Shown: one piece after another, positions 57,901-64,000 of the stretch | Position numbering within the stretch: position 1 is the stretch's first letter | Layout: the number at the start of each line of letters is the position of its first letter | Assembly (NCBI RefSeq): GCF_007655135.1 | Contig: NC_045129.1 | Span: forward strand, 29,513,122-29,577,121 | From: Punica granatum | Taxonomy: Eukaryota; Streptophyta; Magnoliopsida; Myrtales; Lythraceae | Direction: 5' to 3' | DNA length: 64,000 bases | Made by a program: the position numbers and the translations under genes | The notes under the pieces: generated by a model | Database searches by the model: none | What the model was told of the DNA's origin: nothing | Seen by the model: the letters and a program-made list of their open reading frames with translations, nothing else

Positions 57901-58463
57901 AGGAAGGAAGGAAGAAGAAGATGACAAAAATAGATGGGGTGAGGATTGAGAGGCAACGGTCAGAAGTTGACCGTTACCTTTTCTTCCTTTTTTTTTTCTT
58001 TTTTTTTTCAGAAATTAGTCGGTCAGACCGGCTCTGACTGGTTTTGACCGACTCTGACATTTTCTAACTTTCCTTTTTTTTTTTAGAAATTCAAAAATTC
58101 AAATTTAACGCGCGTGGAGATTAAAATCTCGTCTTTATAATTGGATGTCCAAAAAATGATCCGGGACTGACATTGTGTTCAGAAAAATTTATGAATTAGT
58201 GTTATGCAATAAAATATTTTTCGGCATCGAATTTTCTTCCCGGATTTTGAAAATTGACGTTGACGCACGTGAAATTCAAAGACACTCCGTAAAATATTTT
58301 TATAAAATTGATGTTAAATTAGAAAAATGTCATTTATTATTATTATCATTTTTCAAAGGCCATGAATGCTTGAGCAATTTGCTGGAAATACTTCCCTCAT
58401 ACGGGGTGACAAAGTGACGATTTTGTCCCTCTGAAGCCGGTGGACTGAAATAGGGTGGTGACA
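54075..58463 (-). repeat. Tat/Ogre-type 5' LTR (4389 bp)
   Basis: On the plus strand it begins TGTGCGCACC and ends GGTGGTGACA. It carries an expanded periodic tract (about 55765-56785) with a ~309-bp higher-order duplication (55918-56226 against about 56227-56535), and a 37-base G run at 57863-57899. Confidence 0.93.
57863..57899 (+). repeat. Homopolymer of 37 G residues
   Basis: The matching site in the 3' LTR (near 43135) has only 6 G residues. The surroundings are a purine-rich AGGAAGAAG tract in all LTR copies. Confidence 0.95.
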
Positions 58464-59658
58464 CGAGCGACAGCTTCTGTGATTGTAAAGTCCAGACCAG
58501 AGTCTCTAGCGTCCAGACTAACGACGGCGCGACAACGGTTCGAGCATGGTTCGAGCTTCCTCTTCCTATTCTCCTTTGCTTGCTGTGACTGGACCAAATT
58601 TAATTTAATTGTGTAACCTTTGCTTGCAGTTGCAGTGACAAATTGAGACATTGGTTGGTTGATTTTGTTTAAAATCACTGTTTAATGAAGTTTTTTCGAT
58701 TCCAAATTACTGGTTGATTTTGCACGGTGACTTGCTGTTACTGAATGCTGAGGGATTGGTTGGTTATTTTTTGCTGAAGATTGGAGTGCATGGAATTGCT
58801 GATGATATTGACTGATTAGTTAGTCCTTGTTAGATTTTTTTTCAGCAATATTGATTTATCTCTTGTGATGTTGATGTGTTTCACTTTGCTGGTTATGGCT
58901 GTCTGAATACGTGCTTGATGAAAGACAATATTTTGTATGCTTTTCATTTTGCCTAGTGCACGTCCTATGAGGCAAGAAATTGGATTAAGGATGTTTATGC
59001 CCTGCAAGGGATTCTTTTGTTGCAAACAAGGGTGCTTCATGTAAAAGTTTGGTGCAACATTTTTTATTCATGATGTAAGAGCTACTATTTTGGAACTTAG
59101 TGCAGTAATGCTTTTGACATTACTTTGGCGTGTTGTGTTTTGGTTGCATTCTGCATTTGAGCATATTCTACATCTTTGGCGTGATATGCTTTTACTTTCT
59201 ATTTCTGCAGTGATGCTTTCACTTTCTGTTTTTGCAGTGAAAGATAACATGATGCTTTCATTTTGCATAGAAGCATCACTGCAACATTAACAAGGTGCAT
59301 ATAGTGAAAATGTCACTTTTTGTTGCATTGCAATGAAGCAGTTGCAACATTAATAAGAAGAAGCATGAACAAGCTTAGGACAGTGCCACTTAATATCTGT
59401 TCAAGATTGTGGGGACATCAGTACCGAAAAAGTGATGTCATTTTTCTTGTATTTTTTGGACACATATTAATTATTATCTAATATTTATTACTATTTTCTT
59501 GTATTTTATATTATTTTCTTAAAATAATAAATATTTATTTATTTTATAATTAAACATGCGATCCGACCCATTAAACTCCAAGTTGAATCCATAAACTCAT
59601 GAACCCATACCTCAGTCAGTTCGATATTCGATCCGGTTTTGATAACACTGATTTTTTC

Positions 59659-59900
59659 CATCTATGACTTTTTTTTTATTTGTTTTTCTATGTATAAATT
59701 TAATTTAAAACTTCTATAAGGATGACTATCTCATTTATTTTACCCTAATAATTTCAAAAGCTTTTTCCCCCTTTTTTCCCGAGTCTCTTTTTTGCGATTT
59801 AATTTTTTAATTTAACTTTATTTTTTATTAGTCTATCATAATCAGACTTCCTTAAAAATTTTACTGATTTTTGTTGTTGCAAAGGTGATTTTATATATAA
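59659..59900. other. AT-rich sequence between hAT and Helitron-like end
   Basis: No feature is recognised beyond low complexity and a run of T-rich DNA. Confidence 0.4.
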
Positions 59901-62552
59901 CTAGTGAATCAACACGTGCGTTGCATGTGAAAGATTTCTCGATTAAGTGGTAAGAAATAATATTTATAAAATGCTAGAAAATATATAAAAAAAACTTAAA
60001 TTTCATTCTAATAATACATAGTTAATTATATAACATCACTAATAATCTTATTGGTTGGTTTAAAGATACCAAATCAAATATGAATTACTTAACATCATTA
60101 ATGTATATTTATAAGTTTTGTTTTTAATAAACATGATTGATAATATAACAAATTATAAGTAATTAATTCAATTTTTTTACCAAAATTAAGTCAATTTACC
60201 TTATAAATTTACGGCTAATGTAAGAAGTGAAGGTATAATCTTTTAATGCTGCGTATCACCAGACTATTATAAATTTTCAATTCTAATGTTTAACCGAAAA
60301 GAAATTGTGATAAACATTCATTTTAAGTACATTAATAATATAATATTCTTGTTGTATTACGCATATAAGAAAAGTTAACATAATATAAAAAGGCTTAGCA
60401 ATAATCACAATTAAAATCATGATAATAATGATCAAAATGAGTGAATACTGTTAAAGGAAAATGAGAGAAAAACAAAATAAGAAAAAAAAGATCATCTAAT
60501 CTTATACTATTATAATGGGGAATGAAAGTAGTTGGTGTGACTTTCCTTCTCCCAGAAATGCCTTTAATTAGATACTTTATAATTACATAAAAAGCTCTAA
60601 ACTATTGGAAGTTAATTAAAAAGTGATTTAGTCAATCCATATCTTCATTAACTAACAATTATTCCACTTTTCCTATCTTCTCTCACCCTCTCTCTTTCTC
60701 CCTCCTCTCTCTCCCATCTCTCATGTTTCCTTCAGCATGTCCTTTCTTTAATTAATTTTATGATTTAATATTAAAATCATAAAAACATTTGATAATCCAT
60801 ATTATTTGATATATGTTATAAAGGTATTAAATATAATTATATTTTTGCAAAAAATTTAAAATATCAATCAAACAATTACGTTATTTCACGCAAGTGTGAG
60901 TCTTGATAAATAAGCCGCGCGTAATGCGAGCACAAATCTTGTTGCTTATAATTCTAATACCTTGTAAAAAAAATTCCCGCTAATCTTCTTTTATTTGTAA
61001 ATCACATATAATTTCAATTTTTTTTTCTCACTTTTCATTTGGGATAAGCACCAAAGAAATAAAAACATTTAAAACCTTTTCTATTTTCAGGCCAAATTGT
61101 TTATTTTATTTTATATAAATGGACATAATATTGTTAATATTAAATACGGCCTTTCCAATAATTTGAAAGTTTTTATATTTCAAGAATTAAACAAAAAATC
61201 TGTAAATTCTAAAAAAACTAGAACGATTACATATACACACATAAAGATCAAACTTAAGGGATCAAAGAATGAAAGAGAAAGGCTAATCGGCCGGTGGTGG
61301 TTCGTCGAAGGTAACCACCACTCTTGATTCGAGGTCATGGGCAATGGTGATTGTTGGCCAAAGGTCCTCAGCACTCAATTTCCCACTTTCTATGAAAATA
61401 TGACAAAGAGTACGAAGAAAAAATTAGGAAGAAAATGACCAGAGAATCAAATAACATGTCAAAATATAAAGGAAAATTTATTATGTCCTTAAGAAAATGG
61501 TTAAATCTATAAAGAAAAATATATAATGGGTTACTTGAGAATCATATGTAAATATTCTTTATTAAAAATCTATAAAGCATCTACAAATTATAAGGGAATG
61601 GATATCTTATAAGAGGTGACATACCTTTTGAAATATAAGAACACGACCATTGAGATTTTCGGGCAATAACATTAAGACTCTTTTGAGAATTCTTAATGAA
61701 CTAATCTTAGAGAAAATTTTTAGAGGGAGAAGGGAGTTCAAATGATTTTTCTTATGTCTATATGAAAATTGGAAGGTATATATAGCAGAAAGAAATGTTG
61801 TTATTTGAATAACCACGTCTGTTTAGCAATCATGTCATTTCACAAGAAAATCAAATTTAACCAAATGTGAAATAGTATTCGATGATTAAATTTATCTTCT
61901 TATTAAATGATAGTTTTCTCTTTATTTTTGATTGAATTTTTATAGTTTCTTTTGCTATACTAAAGAAGATATAATTTTATAATAAAAATAAAAACTCACG
62001 TGATGTATGAATTTCATTTAGCCTTAAGGGATAGAAGGGCCTCTTAAAATGTCGTTTGCGGAAACCTATTTCACTTGTATTGTTTGAAAGGAGGACATTT
62101 ACCAAAAGGTACGATGATTTCAAGAATTAATTTGATTTTGTTAATTATGTAAATGAAAAAATTTGTAATATCATTATTTAAGTATGGGCGAAAATGGGAA
62201 GAAAAATTGGAGAAGCACCTCATTTTATTTTGGCAATTGAAAGCATGAAAGGCTTTTGGAGACAGAGATTGTGTGAAATTATTAGAAAACAAACATATGA
62301 TACAGCAAAATTCTAAAATTATAAATCGATATGAAAAAATAGGGTAAACGTACATGCGATAAGGGCTAACCCGGTTGCAATTGATGTGAGGGGGAAAATG
62401 TCAAAAATCAGACATAAGGGTACATGAGTATTTTTAGAATAATGAATATAAGGATTATGAAAGCATTCTACTGAGAGTAACGAATCTGAAACAGTGCAAC
62501 GAAAAGTCACGAAAATTGGAGAAACACCACATACTTTTATATATAGTATAGA
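59901..62552 (-). mobile_element. Helitron-like element, non-autonomous (termini only)
   Basis: On the minus strand the right side begins TCTATACTATATATAAAAG, like many plant Helitron 5' ends. The left side ends with a small hairpin CACATGCAACGCACGTG followed within about a dozen bases by CTAG and then T, as for Helitron 3' ends. There is no Rep/helicase coding sequence, only AT-rich DNA. A weakness is that the base before the 5' end is T, not the expected A. Confidence 0.45.
60500..60957 (+). mobile_element. Small Helitron-like element nested inside
   Basis: Begins A|TCTTATACTATTATAATGGGG, a Helitron-like 5' end, and ends with a GC-rich 'gccgcgcgtaatgcgagc' followed by CTAA|T. About 458 bp, no coding. 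The 3' hairpin is weak, so the right edge is uncertain. Confidence 0.4.
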
Positions 62553-62651
62553 AAAATAACTGTAAGAGCAACTTATTTTACATATGATGCTTTATTTCAA
62601 ACAAATAAAATTCAGATATATTGTTATTTACATTATTTAGGTAAAAATTTA

Positions 62652-63067
62652 GGGGTTTTTACCTCACATTGCCTATGGTTTACACGTTTTGTCAAATCTT
62701 TTACATGCTTTTTTTTTGTTAGCTATATATCCCATAGTTTACATTTTGCTTCAAATCTATCTCGCCATTATATCTCCGTCAACATCTAACGGTTTTGCTA
62801 CAGTAACCCCTTTTATTCGGGATAAATTTGAGAAAAAATTAAAATCATGGGATAGTTTTGAGGAAATAATTAAAATTATATGATAGATTTGGGACAAAAT
62901 TGAAACCATGGGATAGATTTGGAGCCTACTAATGTTTCATTAACGGACAACAAAAATGACGAGATAGATTTCGAGCAAAATGTAAATCATGGGATATATC
63001 TGATGAAAAAACATATGATAGATTTGACAAAATGCGTAAACCATTGGTCATTTGGCGTAATTTCCCC
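62652..63067. mobile_element. Mutator-type foldback MITE, 416 bp
   Basis: The left end GGGGTTTTTACCTC... and the reverse complement of the right end GGGGAAATTACGCC... form long imperfect inverted repeats that continue through 'tggtttac' and 'ttttgtcaaatct'. Internal segments (about 62728-62765 and 62955-62996) also pair, so the transcript could fold into a long hairpin. A perfect 9-bp duplication AAAAATTTA flanks it (62643-62651 and 63068-63076), the signature of Mutator-like elements. Confidence 0.87.
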
Positions 63068-63076
63068 AAAAATTTA

Positions 63077-63418
63077 TTATGTACAGGTTTTTGCTTACTA
63101 AGGATATTTCTAAATTTTTCGAAGAACAAAGAATTTTCTAGCTTATAACATTAGTAACCATATTTTTATACTTTTTTTAATAGAAAAATAAAGATGGAAA
63201 TGAAGAATGAATTTTGTAAAAGGAAACGGGCTCACCAACATAGATTGGTTTAAGCGGTTCGACGCTTATTTTCCTTATGTAAAATCTCAGATTCGAGTAT
63301 TGTGAATGGAGAAAATTCATACTGAGAGAGTTTTACCTCCTTAATGGACTAACCTGACTCGAACTAGATAACTCAGATCCCGTAAAACTTGTGGATACTA
63401 GAGTATACAAAAAATTTT
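63077..63418. other. Unclassified sequence between MITE and response-regulator copy 3 exon 2
   Basis: No gene is recognised. The text around 63250-63360 is repeat-like. Homology to the response regulator begins sharply at 63419. Confidence 0.4.
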
Positions 63419-63560
63419 GCTAGCTTGATCGTGGGAGTAACCTCTTGCGATATGGATTACAAGGTGAAACATTTCATGGTAGTTGGGTTCAACGAATGCT
63501 TTGCCACTATCCCGAGAAAAGGTCTAGTTTGTCCTCGAGAAGCTCCACAAAGATGGCTAA
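63419..63560 (+). pseudogene. Response regulator copy 3: exon 2 remnant
   Basis: Matches exon 2 of copy 1 from ASVIVG onward (here ASLIVGVTSCD), then MVVGFNECF. An indel after ECF shifts the frame, so the conserved EKPL Lys segment is lost from the reading frame, although the DNA still reads to 'aaagatggctaa' like copy 1. The first ~9 codons of exon 2 are missing. Confidence 0.8.
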
Positions 63561-64000
63561 ACTCATCTATACCTGATGTGCATATTGTTCTATGAGATCA
63601 TGTGTTTATAGTCATAAAAATAAACAATATAGCTCAACTAAAAATAAACAAAGCATTTTTTTAACTTTTCCTGATCTTGTTTCTATGCTTCAAAAGATTT
63701 CCGCTCAAGAAGCCCAAATATTTTTGCGTCATATAAAATTTTAGATAAAGATAATCAGAGAAAATTAAAGCGATTAGAGATGCTCTTATTGCCTCTTAAC
63801 TCAAAAGTAATAATTATTCGTAAGTCAGCCTAAAAGAAAAGTTAAAAGAACAAGCCCCAAAAGGGGGGAGAGGGGGCGGGGGAATGAAGAAGATGCCTTA
63901 AGCTCTGCAAAGTTCTTGCAAACTCCGAACGATATAAAACAATAAAGCTAAAATCGAGGCGAAAGTACAATTATGGCTCTACAAAGATCAATTAAGAAAT
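63561..64000 (+). repeat. Segmental repeat unit, copy 3 (downstream part, continues past the window)
   Basis: Matches the 3' flank of copy 1 (about 4071-4610), including 'gagatcatg', 'aaataaacaa', 'caagccccaaaagg' and 'aagatcaattaagaaat'. The unit runs off the right edge. Confidence 0.75.

Larger units (their letters stand above)
39560..58463 (-). mobile_element. Tat/Ogre-type Ty3/gypsy retrotransposon, 18.9 kb
   Basis: LTRs at 39560-43716 and 54075-58463 with an exact 5-bp duplication CGAGC (39555-39559 and 58464-58468). On the minus strand: primer site consistent with tRNA-Arg, coiled-coil ORF1 remnant, gag-protease in one frame, a 205-bp intron, reverse transcriptase, RNase H, a second RNase H of the archaeal type, integrase, long 3' UTR with minisatellite, polypurine tract. 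Very long LTRs, dual RNase H, a pre-gag ORF and an intron between protease and reverse transcriptase are defining traits of the Tat lineage, especially Ogre. Numerous stops show the copy is non-autonomous. Confidence 0.93.
39007..59650. mobile_element. Non-autonomous hAT element (~1.7 kb native), split by the Tat/Ogre element
   Basis: The termini are CATTGTTATCAGAAC at the left and GTTTTGATAACACTG at the right, i.e. inverted repeats CA(T/G)TGTTATCA(G/A)AAC. An 8-bp duplication ATTTTTTC lies on both sides (38999-39006 and 59651-59658). Both the 8-bp duplication and the CAGTGTTATC-like termini are hAT hallmarks. Native sequence is 39007-39559 plus 58469-59650. It shows no transposase, only Ser/Phe-rich repetitive DNA on the left and short 'gatgctttcactttc' repeats on the right (59150-59290). 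It must depend on a transposase elsewhere. Confidence 0.88.

Noticed and set aside
58397..58678. 93-aa minus-strand ORF right of the 5' LTR
   Set aside because: It crosses the LTR boundary and target-site duplication into hAT DNA, so it cannot be a natural gene.

Overview
This is a window of nuclear DNA from a flowering plant, most likely a eudicot. The evidence is a type-C two-component response-regulator gene with a GT-AG intron, plus plant transposon families: an L1-type LINE, Ty1/copia and Ty3/gypsy elements primed by initiator tRNA-Met, a very large Tat/Ogre-type Ty3 element, hAT, Mutator-type and PIF-type MITEs, Helitron-like termini and a TRIM-like element. The sequence alone does not fix the species. 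Only one host gene looks intact, at 3494-4070 on the + strand; nearly everything else is nested, decaying mobile DNA.

The organising principle is a segmental repeat carrying that response-regulator gene, present three times in the same orientation. Copy 1 (about 2.33-4.86 kb) is intact and encodes 134 aa in two exons. Copy 2 (about 17.94-19.72 kb, resuming at 27.75-28.18 kb) is a pseudogene with the phospho-acceptor Asp changed to Asn and a frameshift. Copy 3 begins at about 32.83 kb and still reads into the right edge at 64.0 kb. It has been stretched over more than 31 kb: a solo LTR sits inside its fourth codon, and another ~25 kb of nested elements separates its exon 1 remnant from its exon 2 remnant.

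Between copies 1 and 2: a LINE (6169-17547, 16-bp target-site duplication) has a 5.05-kb copia element (11770-16819, minus strand) inside its ORF2. An older LINE fragment (about 17.61-17.95 kb) lies next to it. Inside the downstream flank of copy 2: a TRIM-like array with three LTR-like blocks (19721-27745) was split by a 7.0-kb Ty3/gypsy element (20369-27365, minus strand, TSD CCTCT), whose integrase was later hit by a 170-bp MITE with TTA duplications. The 28.2-32.8 kb stretch has no recognisable gene.

Inside copy 3: a 606-629 bp unidentified insertion (about 33518-34130), a 4.38-kb solo LTR (34161-38537, TSD GAAGC), then a non-autonomous hAT (39007-59650, 8-bp TSD ATTTTTTC). The hAT contains an 18.9-kb Tat/Ogre-type element (39560-58463, minus strand, TSD CGAGC). 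After it come Helitron-like ends (59901-62552, with a smaller one at 60500-60957) and a Mutator-type foldback MITE (62652-63067, 9-bp TSD).

The Tat/Ogre element is the richest single object. It has LTRs of 4.2-4.4 kb, a primer-binding site consistent with tRNA-Arg, a coiled-coil ORF1 remnant, a gag-protease frame with a G-patch-like segment, a well-formed 205-bp intron before the reverse transcriptase, two RNase H domains, an integrase, and a 3' untranslated region with a ~29-bp minisatellite. Many in-frame stops show that it is not autonomous now.
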